The notes under the pieces are model-generated. The model was not told the origin of the DNA and did not search any database. It saw only the letters and a list, made by a program, of their open reading frames with translations. From Alphaproteobacteria bacterium (lineage in GTDB: Bacteria > Pseudomonadota > Alphaproteobacteria > Acetobacterales > Acetobacteraceae), in contig JAFKFI010000104.1 in the NCBI GenBank assembly GCA_017307285.1, positions 1-49,082 on the forward strand: DNA of 49,082 nucleotides, given 5' to 3'. Below are positions 8,215-19,297 of the stretch, in pieces; the stretch's first letter is position 1; each line of letters begins with the position of its first letter. A program made the position numbers and the translations under genes.

Positions 8215-9912
8215 CTAGCGAATGATACGAGCGCTGGCTGCCGGCCCGTACGCGGCACGCGCCTTGTCGGCCGACACCAGCCCATCCCGCACATCCCGCG
8301 CCACCCTCGCCGGATCGCGCTCGGCCGGGTCGCCCATTCCTCCGCCGCCCGCCATCTCCAGGATCAGCCGGTCGCCGTCGGGAATGATCTGGAACCCCTT
8401 CGGCCGCAGCACCTTCCCCGATTTCAGCGCGACCCGCCCAGCCGCACCATCGCCCCCGCCATCCCGGCCCTTCGGCGGGTGCAGCACCCGGTCGAACGTG
8501 GCGTTCACCGCGAACTCAAGGTCGCCCTTGGTGCCGACCTCCATCACCTGCCCGCAACCGCCGCGCGTCCGGCCCGCGCCGCCGCTGTCCGGGCGCAGCT
8601 CCTTCCGCCAGAACACGACGGGCGAAACATTCTCCGTGGCCTCCACCGGCATCGTCCGCACGCCGGAGGGGAATGCCGTCGCATCCAGCCCATCGAGCGT
8701 CGCGCGCGCGCCGGTGCCGCCGGAGTTGAAGGTGATGATCTCGAAATCCGCCACCACCGGCCGGTTGCCGCGCGCCTGGCCCGACACTTGCGCGCCCCCG
8801 CGCAAGGGCGGGTTCCACAGGCACGCCGAGCCCTCGGCGGCGACGCGCTCCGGCACCGCCTGATGCAGGCAACCCATCATCAGATCGGGCAGCAGATGGC
8901 CGATGACATGGCGCACCGACACCGGATAGGGACGCGGCGCGTTGAGGATGCAGCCCTCCGGTATTTTCATGTGGAAGGGCGCGAGGCTCGCCCAGTTGTT
9001 CGGCACCTCGGGCGCCACCACCACCTTGATGCCGAAGCAGGAATAGGCGCGCGTATAGGCCGGCGGCACGTTGATGCCGCGCGGCGCGAGCCCCGAGGTT
9101 CCGGCATAGTCCACCTCGATTGCATCCTCCGAAACCGTCATCGCCGCGTGCAGCGTGATCGGCTCGTCGTAGCCGTCGGAGCCGATCTCGGCGCGATAAA
9201 CCCCCTGCGGCAGCTTGGCGATCTCGACGAGCGTGGCGCGGCGCGAGCTCTCGAAGATGAACTCGGCAAGCGGATCGAGGCTATCCATGCCGAACTCGCC
9301 CATCATCTCCGCCAGGCGCTTGGCCCCGGCGTCGTTGCAGGCGCACAGCGAATACACGTCGCCCTCGAGCTCCACCGGCAACCGCGACCCGGCACGGATG
9401 AAATCGAAGAATGTCTCGTTCGCCCGCCCCGCGTCGAAGCACTTGACGATGGGGATATACAGCCCCTCCTCGAACACCGACCGGCCCTCCGGCCCCATGC
9501 CGAGCCCACCCACGTCGATCACGTGCGCCGTATTGGCGAACAGCCCGACGACCTTCCCCGCATGGAACGCCGGCGTCACCACCGTCAGATCGTGCAGATG
9601 TCCGGTGCCGAGCCACGGATCGTTGGTGATGTAATGATCGCCCGGCCGCATCGTCGCCACCGGGAATTTCGCCATGAAATGCCCGACGCTCTCGGCCATC
9701 GAGTTGACGTGGCCGGGCGTGCCGGTGACGGCCTGCGCCATCATGCGGCCGGAGAGGTCGAAGATGCCGGCGGAGAGGTCGCCCGCCTCGCGCACCGTGG
9801 TACTGAAGGCGGTACGGATCATGGTCTGCGCCTGCTCCTCCACCACCGCGATCAGCCGGTTCCACATGATCTGCCGCTGGATTTGCGCCAGCGCGCCGCT
9901 TTCCTTCGACAT
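8215..9912 (-). CDS. hyuB: Hydantoinase B / oxoprolinase family subunit
   Basis: This is a 565-residue HyuB-type protein, the partner of HyuA in ATP-dependent cleavage of 5-membered cyclic amides (hydantoins, 5-oxoproline) or in related carboxylases. Typical segments are the early QRQIMWNRLIAVVEEQA, the HVNSMAESVGHF stretch, a GTGHLHDLTVVTPAFH motif, and a C-terminal glycine-rich region (LEMAGGGGMGDPAERDP) that is a hallmark of HyuB. The start ATG 9912 shares its A with the hyuA stop codon. A GTG at 9915 would give a four-base overlap instead. Such overlap implies stoichiometric synthesis with HyuA. The exact substrate cannot be deduced. Confidence 0.9.
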   Translation of the reverse strand: MSKESGALAQIQRQIMWNRLIAVVEEQAQTMIRTAFSTTVREAGDLSAGIFDLSGRMMAQAVTGTPGHVNSMAESVGHFMAKFPVATMRPGDHYITNDPWLGTGHLHDLTVVTPAFHAGKVVGLFANTAHVIDVGGLGMGPEGRSVFEEGLYIPIVKCFDAGRANETFFDFIRAGSRLPVELEGDVYSLCACNDAGAKRLAEMMGEFGMDSLDPLAEFIFESSRRATLVEIAKLPQGVYRAEIGSDGYDEPITLHAAMTVSEDAIEVDYAGTSGLAPRGINVPPAYTRAYSCFGIKVVVAPEVPNNWASLAPFHMKIPEGCILNAPRPYPVSVRHVIGHLLPDLMMGCLHQAVPERVAAEGSACLWNPPLRGGAQVSGQARGNRPVVADFEIITFNSGGTGARATLDGLDATAFPSGVRTMPVEATENVSPVVFWRKELRPDSGGAGRTRGGCGQVMEVGTKGDLEFAVNATFDRVLHPPKGRDGGGDGAAGRVALKSGKVLRPKGFQIIPDGDRLILEMAGGGGMGDPAERDPARVARDVRDGLVSADKARAAYGPAASARIIR

Positions 9913-11987
9913 CACGCGGTTTCCCGTTCCATCTCGATATACCCGAACGCATCGATGGCCGCCTGCCAGCCGGGGCCGACCAGGGTGGAAGTCTCATCCT
10001 CGGCGATGATCGCCGGACCGGCGATCCGAGCGCCCGGTGCCAACGAGGCGCGATCGTGGACCGGCCACGAGCCCACCTCCCCCGTCATGGTATCGCGCAC
10101 CAGCTGCGCCCGCGCCGAGCCGCCCGCTCCGCCCGAGCGCAGCTGCGCCGTCGGTTCCGTCGGTTCCGGCACTGTCGCGACCAGCACGGAGTAACTCATG
10201 ATCTCGACGTCCGAACCGGGCACCGGGCGGTCGTAGAAGCGCGTGTAGGCGGTGTCGTAGGCGGCGCGGATCGTCGCCACGTCGGCCTCGCCCAGTTCCC
10301 GCGCTGGCAGCTCAACCGGAATTTCGTGCCCCTGCCCCACGTAGCGCATATACGCCGTGCGGGTCTCCGTGATCGCGGCACCAGAGCCCGCTTCCGCGAC
10401 CACTGCCTTCGCCTCGCGCGCCATGTCGGCCAGCAGCGCGTTCACCGCCGCCACGTCGAAACTGGAAAACCGCTGGTACAGGCTGCGCACCACCTCGTAG
10501 CCCACCGGCGCCCGCAGGAAGCCGATCGCGCTGCCGACGCCCGCCCCGGACGGGACCAGGACGCGCGAAATGCCGATCTTCTCCGCCACCCGACAGGCAT
10601 GAACCGGGCCGCCGCCGCCGAACGCGATCAAGGTACGCCCGTCCTGCGAGGCACCCGATTCGATCGCGTGAACGCGCGCCGCGTTGGCCATGTTCTCGTC
10701 CACCATCTCGACCACGCCGAGCGCCGCCATCGCCGCGTCGAGACCAAGCGAGCCGCCGACCTCCGCCGCCATCGCGCGCCGCGCGGCCTCCTCGTCGAGC
10801 TGCATCGTGCCGCCGGCGAACCGTGCCGGATCGTAGCGCCCGAGCAGCAAATTGGCGTCCGTCACCGCAGGCCGCCCGCCGCCGCGCCCGTAACAGGCGG
10901 GGCCGGGATCGGCGCCGGCGCTCTCGGGACCGACCGCGATACGTCCCATCGCGTCGACATGCGCGATCGAGCCGCCGCCCGCGCCGATCTCCACCATCTC
11001 GATCACCGGGATGCGCAGCGGCAGGCCGGAACCCTTCTTGAACCGCCCGACGCGCGCCACCTCGAAATTGCGCGCAGTCTGCGGCCGGTAGCCGTCGATC
11101 AGGCAAATCTTCGCCGTCGTGCCGCCCATATCGAACGACAGCACGCGCTCCAACCCGCATTGCCGTGCGATATCGGCCGAGAAGATCGCCCCGCCCGCCG
11201 GGCCGGATTCCACCAGCCGGATGGGAAAGCGGCACGCCGTCTCGATGGTCGTGAGCCCGCCCCCCGACAGCATCAGGAAGATCGGCGCACTCACGCCGAG
11301 CTCGCGCAGCCCCGTCTCCAGCAGGCGCAAATAGCGCGCCATCAGCGGCTGCACATAGGCATTGGCCGCCGTGGTGGAAAAACGCTCCCATTCGCGCATC
11401 TCGGGCGACACGTCGCTCGACAGCGACACCGGAATATCGGGCAGCGCCGGGCTGAGAATGTCGCGCACCCGCCGCTCATGCGCGGGATTGACGAAGGCGT
11501 GCAGCAGGCCGATGGCGACGCTCTCCACGCCCTCGCCCCGCAGCACCGGCACGAGCGCGCGCACCGCCTCCTCGTCGAGCGGCAGCAGCACCTTGCCCTC
11601 GTTGTCCAGCCGCTCCGGCACCGGCAGTCGGAGATGGCGCGGCACCAGCGGCTCGGGCAGCACGATGTTGAGGTCGTACTGGTCGTAGCGGCTCTCGTTG
11701 CCCATCGCCAGCACGTCGCGAAAGCCCTGCGTGGTGACGAGCGCGGTGCGGGCGCCCTTGCGCTCGATGATCGCGTTGGTTGCGAGGGTGGTGCCGTGGA
11801 TCACCATGCCGACTTCCGCCGCCCCAAGCCCGGCGGTCTGCAGCACGGCTCGCACGCCTTCGATCACGCCCTGCTCGGGTGCGGCTTGCGTGGTGAGCAC
11901 CTTGAGCGTCGTTCGTCCAGCGGCGTGCTCGAGCGCGAGATCGGTGAAGGTGCCGCCGATATCCACGGCAAGGCGGGCCGGCTTCAT
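9912..11987 (-). CDS. hyuA: Hydantoinase A / oxoprolinase family subunit
   Basis: This is a 691-residue HyuA-type protein with the ASKHA-like nucleotide-binding motif AVDIGGTFTD at 7-16 and a second phosphate-binding segment (SFDMGGTTAKI) in the middle. It also has GAGGGSIAHVD and GPESAGADPGPACYGRGG, which are diagnostic of the family. It is the ATP-using subunit. The partner HyuB gene begins on the last base of its stop codon. Together with the D-aminoacylase downstream, it could turn a cyclic amide into an N-substituted amino acid and then a free D-amino acid. That pathway is inferred only from linkage. N-methylhydantoinase, 5-oxoprolinase and acetophenone carboxylase relatives share the same motifs. 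Confidence 0.9.
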   Translation of the reverse strand: MKPARLAVDIGGTFTDLALEHAAGRTTLKVLTTQAAPEQGVIEGVRAVLQTAGLGAAEVGMVIHGTTLATNAIIERKGARTALVTTQGFRDVLAMGNESRYDQYDLNIVLPEPLVPRHLRLPVPERLDNEGKVLLPLDEEAVRALVPVLRGEGVESVAIGLLHAFVNPAHERRVRDILSPALPDIPVSLSSDVSPEMREWERFSTTAANAYVQPLMARYLRLLETGLRELGVSAPIFLMLSGGGLTTIETACRFPIRLVESGPAGGAIFSADIARQCGLERVLSFDMGGTTAKICLIDGYRPQTARNFEVARVGRFKKGSGLPLRIPVIEMVEIGAGGGSIAHVDAMGRIAVGPESAGADPGPACYGRGGGRPAVTDANLLLGRYDPARFAGGTMQLDEEAARRAMAAEVGGSLGLDAAMAALGVVEMVDENMANAARVHAIESGASQDGRTLIAFGGGGPVHACRVAEKIGISRVLVPSGAGVGSAIGFLRAPVGYEVVRSLYQRFSSFDVAAVNALLADMAREAKAVVAEAGSGAAITETRTAYMRYVGQGHEIPVELPARELGEADVATIRAAYDTAYTRFYDRPVPGSDVEIMSYSVLVATVPEPTEPTAQLRSGGAGGSARAQLVRDTMTGEVGSWPVHDRASLAPGARIAGPAIIAEDETSTLVGPGWQAAIDAFGYIEMERETA

Positions 11988-12164
11988 TGCGGATTTGGCC
12001 TCCGGTCAATGGTCAGGTCAGTCAAGCCCGCGCGGCGTCGACCCGCAAGGCAGCGCGTGATCATCGCGGTTGCGACGGTCTCGTGCTATGATTGAGCCAC
12101 GCACGGAACCGCGCCTTGCGCGCGAGCTTATCCAGCTGGCCCTTGGACAGGGGAAGGGAGGCAC

Positions 12165-12458
12165 GTGTTCACCGCCATTCGGAAATACCGGGTCAGGAGC
12201 GGCACCGTGCCGGAGCTGGCCCGTCGCGTTCGCGAGGGGTTCCTGCCCGGATTGCGCCAGGCCGAGGGGTTCCGCGGCTACTACCTGCTCGATGCCGGGC
12301 CCGACCTCCTCGTCACCATCAGCATGTTCGAGAACCGCGACCAGGCGCTGCTGTCGAACGAGTCCGCCGCCAACTGGGTGCGCCACAACGTGCTCGAATA
12401 CACCAAGGGCGTCCCGGAGGTGATGGCCGGCGACGCGGTGATCGCCGAGGCAGGCTGA
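12165..12458 (+). CDS. Small ABM-like (antibiotic biosynthesis monooxygenase-type) protein
   Basis: This 97-residue protein probably has a dimeric alpha/beta ferredoxin-like fold. The opening strand (FTAIRKYRVRSGT), helix (PELARRVREGFLPGLRQ), strand pair (GFRGYYLLDAG, DLLVTISMFENRDQAL) and helix fit ABM-domain proteins. I chose GTG 12165 as start because GGGAGG lies about four bases before it and no in-frame ATG covers the first strand. It is a single gene, divergent from hyuA and convergent with the lipoprotein pair. Many ABM-like proteins are stress-related or of unknown function; no catalytic residue can be assigned. Confidence 0.7.
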   Translation: MFTAIRKYRVRSGTVPELARRVREGFLPGLRQAEGFRGYYLLDAGPDLLVTISMFENRDQALLSNESAANWVRHNVLEYTKGVPEVMAGDAVIAEAG

Positions 12459-12488
12459 CAGCCGAGCGGCGGCAAGGGGCTGGCTCGT

Positions 12489-13052
12489 CTAGAAGATATC
12501 GCCCAGCAGCGTCCTGCGCTTGGGCTGCACGATCGGCGTGTCGCCGGTCTCGACACTGTGGCCGAGGGCCGCGTTCTCCCGCAGGCGCTGGGCCTCCTTG
12601 GTGGGATCGACCACGGTGCCGGGGGGTGGCGGCTTCTGCCAGAACATCAACTTCTCGGTGAAGGTCTGGCGGGGCTTGTCGAGCGCACTCTCGGCGTTGA
12701 CCTCGCTGCGGATGTCCGGCGGGGCCGGCGGGCCAGCGGCTTGCACGATCGCCTGCTGCCCCGGGCTGGTCTCTCCAGTCCCCGTCGCCAGGGCAGTCGC
12801 CGGCACCAGCGCCTCCTCGGCCTTGCGGCGTTCGGACTGCTCTTGCGGGCGCGGCGCTCCGGGGTCGGGCGGCGGGAGGGAGAACTGGCTGGGCATCGCC
12901 AGCGGCGCACGCGTGGTGACGGTGAACTCGTTCGGCGCGTCGCGGGTAAGGCCCAGCGTGTTGGTCAATTCCCGCCCGCTGCAGCCGGCCAGGCACGGCA
13001 CGGCCAGGACGCAAAGCAGCCCGACCAGGCGACGAATACTCGACGAACCCAT
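12489..13052 (-). CDS. DUF3035-type lipoprotein (second of a tandem pair)
   Basis: This is a 187-residue predicted lipoprotein. The signal peptide ends in the lipobox LAGC with Cys24. After it comes the DUF3035 signature (LGLTRDAPNEFTVTTRAPL), then a Pro/Gln-rich linker, and C-terminal conserved elements TFTEKLMFWQ and LLGDIF. It starts eight bases after the stop of a shorter paralogue and closes the ribF-ileS-lspA operon. Being lipid-modified, it is a substrate of LspA encoded in the same operon. DUF3035 proteins have been discussed as outer-membrane assembly (BamF-like) factors in alphaproteobacteria; that role is inferred here. Confidence 0.85.
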   Translation of the reverse strand: MGSSSIRRLVGLLCVLAVPCLAGCSGRELTNTLGLTRDAPNEFTVTTRAPLAMPSQFSLPPPDPGAPRPQEQSERRKAEEALVPATALATGTGETSPGQQAIVQAAGPPAPPDIRSEVNAESALDKPRQTFTEKLMFWQKPPPPGTVVDPTKEAQRLRENAALGHSVETGDTPIVQPKRRTLLGDIF

Positions 13053-13060
13053 CGAGACTC

Positions 13061-13549
13061 CTAGAAGATGCGATCGAACCAGGACCGGTCCTCCCGCTGT
13101 ATCATCGGCTGTCCGCCAGCCTGCCCGCGCTGCCCGGCTTGGCCGAACAGCAACTGATCGGAGAGACCGGGATCGGCCCGGCCGATCTGCGCATCCTGAT
13201 CCACCCTCGCGCGGATATCGCCGGGCGCGCTCGGGCCGGACGCATCGAGCAGTGCCTCCTCGCCCGCGCTTGGCGGCGCGGCGGCAGTGCCACCCTGGGC
13301 GGCCGATGCCGCGCGAGCCTCCTGGGCTGCCTGGGTGCCCGGCGCTGGGCCGGTCTCGCCTCGAGCCATGCTTCGATTGGTTAGAATCGGCGGCTGCGAG
13401 AGCGGCGGCGGGGTCATCACGTGGGTCTGACCCTGCGCGTCGCGCCGCATGCCGAACTGCCTGGTGCCGTAATCCGCGCAGCCCGCGAGCAACAGCGGAC
13501 AGGCGAGCAGCATGGACAGGCCGGCCGCGACTCTAGTGGTTCTCCGCAT
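13061..13549 (-). CDS. DUF3035-type lipoprotein (first of a tandem pair)
   Basis: This is a 162-residue predicted lipoprotein with lipobox LAGC at Cys24. It resembles its neighbour at 12489-13052: FGMRRDAQGQ against LGLTRDAPNE, an acidic GEEALLDASG segment before a DIRARVDQDA stretch, LSDQLLFGQ against TFTEKLMFWQ, and a C-terminus WFDRIF against LLGDIF. The start ATG 13549 lies inside the lspA gene, overlapping its last 17 bases in another frame, which couples their translation. The middle is rich in Ala, Gly and Gln and likely disordered. It could have arisen by duplication. Which copy, if either, carries the ancestral role is unclear. Confidence 0.8.
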   Translation of the reverse strand: MRRTTRVAAGLSMLLACPLLLAGCADYGTRQFGMRRDAQGQTHVMTPPPLSQPPILTNRSMARGETGPAPGTQAAQEARAASAAQGGTAAAPPSAGEEALLDASGPSAPGDIRARVDQDAQIGRADPGLSDQLLFGQAGQRGQAGGQPMIQREDRSWFDRIF

Positions 13550-14071
13550 GGGGCGCTTCCTTAGCCGCAGGGTCGGGCACCCGCAAGCGACTCCTGGTGG
13601 CACGCCGCGGCCACAATCCGTCGAGCACCAGCGCAGCCACGCCGCAGACGATGGCGGCGTCGGCGATATTGAACACGTACCATGACCACTCCCCGACATG
13701 GGCGTGGATGAAATCGACCACCGCGCCGTAACGCAGCCGGTCGATCACGTTGCCGACCGCGCCGCCCGCGATTGCGCCGAGCGCCACCGCGACCAGCGCC
13801 GACTCGGCGCGGTGCAGCCACACCGCGATCGCCACCACCACGGCAAGCGCCAGCGCCGCCAGGGCAAGATGGCTCCAGGCGCCGAACCCGTTGAGCAACC
13901 CGAAGGTGACACCGCGATTCCACACCATCGTCAGGTCGAGAACCGGCAGGAGAGGCACCTGCCGGATGTCGGCGAGATGCAGCACGTAGAGAATCCAATA
14001 TTTGCTCGCCTGGTCGACCGCGAGCACGAACAGCGCCGTGACGACGCCGAGCCCGGTATGCCCACCGCCCC

Positions 14072-14075
<4 letters not shown>
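13533..14075 (-). CDS. lspA: Lipoprotein signal peptidase (signal peptidase II)
   Basis: This is a 180-residue inner-membrane aspartyl protease that cleaves prolipoproteins before the lipidated Cys. Four hydrophobic helices are visible. Conserved features are VDQASKYW (20-27), NRGVTFG with Asn53/Arg54, the catalytic Asp112 in GNVIDRL, and Asp139 in FNIADA. The start ATG 14075 overlaps the ileS stop by ATGA. A longer in-frame start exists upstream inside ileS but would add a non-homologous basic stretch. Two lipoprotein genes follow immediately. The order ribF-ileS-lspA is widely conserved in proteobacteria. Confidence 0.95.
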
Positions 14076-16888
<2,813 letters not shown>

Positions 16889-17004
16889 GTGGCAATCTCC
16901 GCGGCAGTCCGCCGCGCTGGTCAAGGGGCGCGCATAAACTCCCGGCCGCTAGGCGGCCGGGACGGTAATTCGCGCTGCCCTATACACCGATGCCATGCCG
17001 TGGA

Positions 17005-17988
17005 CTATGTGGATGGCGGTATCTCAAGGTCAAGCAATCGCCGTGCCTCGGCCGCGTCCCGGGCGATCTGCGCCTTCAGCGCGTCGAGGCCGGAGAAGCG
17101 GACCTCGGGGCGGATGTAGGCGTGCAGCGCCACGGTCAGCTCCTGGCCGTAGAGGTCGTCGTCGAAATCGAACAGATTGACCTCTAGCCGGCTCTCCGGC
17201 CCTTCGTTGACCGTCGGCCGGCGGCCGATATTCGCCGCCCCGCGATAGACGCTGCCGTCGGGCAACCGCACCGTCACGGCGTAGACACCGCGCGCCGGCT
17301 CCAGATGCCGGCCGAGCGCGATATTGGCCGTGGGGAAGCCGATGGTGCGCCCCCGCTTGTCGCCATGCGCCACCACGCCGCGAATCGCCCAGGGCCGGCC
17401 GAGCTCGGCGGTGGCGCGCTCCGGATAGCCGTCCTGCAGGGCGCGGCGGATGCGAGTCGAGGAGAGCGGGCCCTCGCCGTCGGTCAGCGGCGGCACCAGC
17501 GTCAATCCCATGCCGAACTGCTCAGCCCGCGCCGCCAGCAGGGCGGTGTCGCCGCCGCGTCGGTGGCCGAATGCGAAGTCGGTGCCGCAGGAGAGGTGCT
17601 TGGCGCCGACGCCCTCATGCAGCACCTTGGCGACGAAATCCTCCGCCGACATCTGGCTGAACGCCTCGTCGAACGGCAGCTCGTAGAGCAGGGTCACGCC
17701 CTCCGCGGCCAGTGCATCGGCCCGTTCGGCGGGCAGCATCAGGCGGAAGGGCGGGTCGTCGGGGCGGAACAGCTCGCGCGGGTGCGGCTCGAAGGTCAGG
17801 ACCGCCAGCTTGGCTCCGGGGCGGGCGGCGTGGGCGGCGCGCAGCAGCTTGACGTGGCCGAGATGCACCCCGTCGAAATTGCCCAGCGCCACGGTCGCCC
17901 CACGCGCCTCTGGCGGCAGGCCGCGCCAGTCGCGATAGGTTGTTAGGGAGGACGCGGCGCCGCGCCGTCGGGTCTCGCTGTTGGACAA
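17005..17988 (-). CDS. ribF: Bifunctional riboflavin kinase / FAD synthetase
   Basis: This protein has about 327 residues. The N-terminal nucleotidyltransferase (FAD synthetase) domain carries GNFDGVHLGH, the counterpart of the class I HIGH motif, and the STRIRRAL signature near residue 180. The C-terminal flavokinase domain carries GRTIGFPTANIAL and the NIGRRPTVNEGPE segment. It converts riboflavin to FMN and FAD. I prefer a TTG start at 17988, which has GAGGGG eight bases upstream. The only in-frame ATG is at 18039 and would run into the divergent M20 gene's start region. It is first in the operon with ileS and lspA. Confidence 0.92.
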   Translation of the reverse strand: MSNSETRRRGAASSLTTYRDWRGLPPEARGATVALGNFDGVHLGHVKLLRAAHAARPGAKLAVLTFEPHPRELFRPDDPPFRLMLPAERADALAAEGVTLLYELPFDEAFSQMSAEDFVAKVLHEGVGAKHLSCGTDFAFGHRRGGDTALLAARAEQFGMGLTLVPPLTDGEGPLSSTRIRRALQDGYPERATAELGRPWAIRGVVAHGDKRGRTIGFPTANIALGRHLEPARGVYAVTVRLPDGSVYRGAANIGRRPTVNEGPESRLEVNLFDFDDDLYGQELTVALHAYIRPEVRFSGLDALKAQIARDAAEARRLLDLEIPPST

Positions 17989-18029
17989 GCCTGCCCCTCG
18001 CGTGCAAACAACTCGTCTCCCCAGATCGC

Positions 18030-19166
18030 ATGGATGCACCGATGCCGCAAACCGAGGTGGGACGCTCCGAGGATTTGCTCGCCGAACTGGCCGATTGGGT
18101 AAAGCTCGAAACCCCCACCACCGACCCGGCCTCGGTCAACCGGCTGATGGACGTGGCCGAAGGCGAGCTTGCCCGCGCCGGCGCGACGCTGACCCGCATC
18201 CCTGGACGCAACGGCTTCGGCGACAACCTGCTCGCCCGCACGCCCGGCGAGGGCAAGCCCGTTCTGGTAGCCGGCCACCTCGACACGGTGTGGTCGCTCG
18301 GCACCATCGACACCATGCCCTACCGGGTGGACGGCGCGCGGGCGCACGGGCCGGGCATTTTCGACATGAAGGCGGGGAGTTTCATCGCCTTTCACGCGGT
18401 GCGCAGCATCCTGCGCCAGAAGGTGCCGACCAAGCGGCCGATCGTGCTCCTGCTGACCCCGGACGAGGAGGTCGGCAGCCCGACCTCGCGCGACGTGATC
18501 GAGCGCGAGGCGGCGCAGGCGGCCTATGTGCTGATCCCCGAGCCCGCCGGCGCCGGCGGAGCGGCGGTGACAGGGCGCAAGGGGGTCGGGCGGTTCGTCC
18601 TGCGGGTGGCCGGCATCGGCGCCCATGCCGGGACCAGCTTCCACGACGGCGCCTCGGCGGTGGTCGAGCTCGCCCAACAGATCACCGCCATTCACGCGAT
18701 GGTCGACAGCAAGCAGGGGATCACACTCAACGTGGCCCCGATCTGGGGCGGCACGCGGCCCAACGTGATCGCACCAGAGGCAGGGTGCGAGATCGACCTC
18801 CGGGTCAACACGGCCGAGGACGGCGCGCGCATGGAACGGGCGCTGCTTGGCCTTTCGGCCGTAACGTCGGGTTGCAAGGTGACGGTCGAGGGCGGCATGA
18901 ACCGCCCGCCCTTCACCGAGACGCCGGGCATCACCGCGCTCTACGACCGCGCCCGCGCGATCGCCGCCGGGGTCGGGCTCGAGATGCCGAAGCAGACGCG
19001 CGGCGGCGGCTCCGACGGCAATTTCACCGCCGCCCTCGGTGTGCCCACGCTCGACGGCCTGGGTTGCCTCGGCTCGGGCGCCCATGCCAGCCATGAGCAC
19101 ATTCTCTGGAAACACCTCGCCCCGCGCGCCGCGCTGATGGCGGGGTTGTTGGAGGCGTTGGACTGA
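18030..19166 (+). CDS. M20 family metallopeptidase (carboxypeptidase G2-like)
   Basis: This is a 378-residue di-zinc peptidase. Family residues are visible: AGHLDTVW (His and Asp), GIFDMKAG (bridging Asp), TPDEEVGS (catalytic and metal Glu-Glu), an EPAGAGG metal Glu, and the C-terminal SGAHASHEHI metal His. The dimerisation domain includes GIGAHAGTSFHDGASAV. It has no signal peptide, so it is likely cytoplasmic. Carboxypeptidase G2-like members release C-terminal Glu from folate or other N-acyl amino acids; the substrate here is unknown. The start could also be the ATG at 18042. It is divergent from ribF and followed by a long palindromic repeat. Confidence 0.88.
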   Translation: MDAPMPQTEVGRSEDLLAELADWVKLETPTTDPASVNRLMDVAEGELARAGATLTRIPGRNGFGDNLLARTPGEGKPVLVAGHLDTVWSLGTIDTMPYRVDGARAHGPGIFDMKAGSFIAFHAVRSILRQKVPTKRPIVLLLTPDEEVGSPTSRDVIEREAAQAAYVLIPEPAGAGGAAVTGRKGVGRFVLRVAGIGAHAGTSFHDGASAVVELAQQITAIHAMVDSKQGITLNVAPIWGGTRPNVIAPEAGCEIDLRVNTAEDGARMERALLGLSAVTSGCKVTVEGGMNRPPFTETPGITALYDRARAIAAGVGLEMPKQTRGGGSDGNFTAALGVPTLDGLGCLGSGAHASHEHILWKHLAPRAALMAGLLEALD

Positions 19167-19188
19167 CCAGCCTGTCACTCGCGGCATC

Positions 19189-19271
19189 ACCCCTCCCCCC
19201 AACCCCCTCCCACAAGGGGAGGGGGAGCAGGAAAGCCCCCTCCCCTTGTGGGAGGGGGTTGGGGGAGGGGT
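19189..19271. repeat. Palindromic repeat, two type A arms, between M20 peptidase and MBOAT genes
   Basis: Arm 1 (19189-19225) and arm 2 (19236-19271) are reverse complements over 36 bases apart from one extra C, separated by a 10-base spacer. Each arm is itself a small palindrome around CCCACAAGGGG. The pair can form a very long GC hairpin. It lies 22 bp after one stop codon and 26 bp before the next start. It is nearly identical to the copy inside waaA. Confidence 0.9.
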
Positions 19272-19297
19272 CTGCCGCAGGGATCGCCCGCTAACCC

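Noticed and set aside
10056-12095. Plus-strand open frame of about 679 codons opposite hyuA
   Set aside because: It is exactly antisense to a well-conserved HyuA protein and has the composition of a shadow frame in GC-rich DNA.
12060-12100. Promoter for the small ABM-like gene (TATGAT near 12084)
   Set aside because: A -10-like hexamer is present but no -35 element lies at a 16-18 base spacing.
17940-18029. N-terminal extension of the M20 peptidase to an upstream ATG
   Set aside because: It would overlap the 5' coding part of ribF on the opposite strand and adds residues with shadow composition (MLGRTRRRAVGSRC).
19189-19271. CRISPR-like repeat-spacer pattern
   Set aside because: There is one inverted pair with a 10-base spacer, no array of regularly spaced direct repeats and no cas genes.
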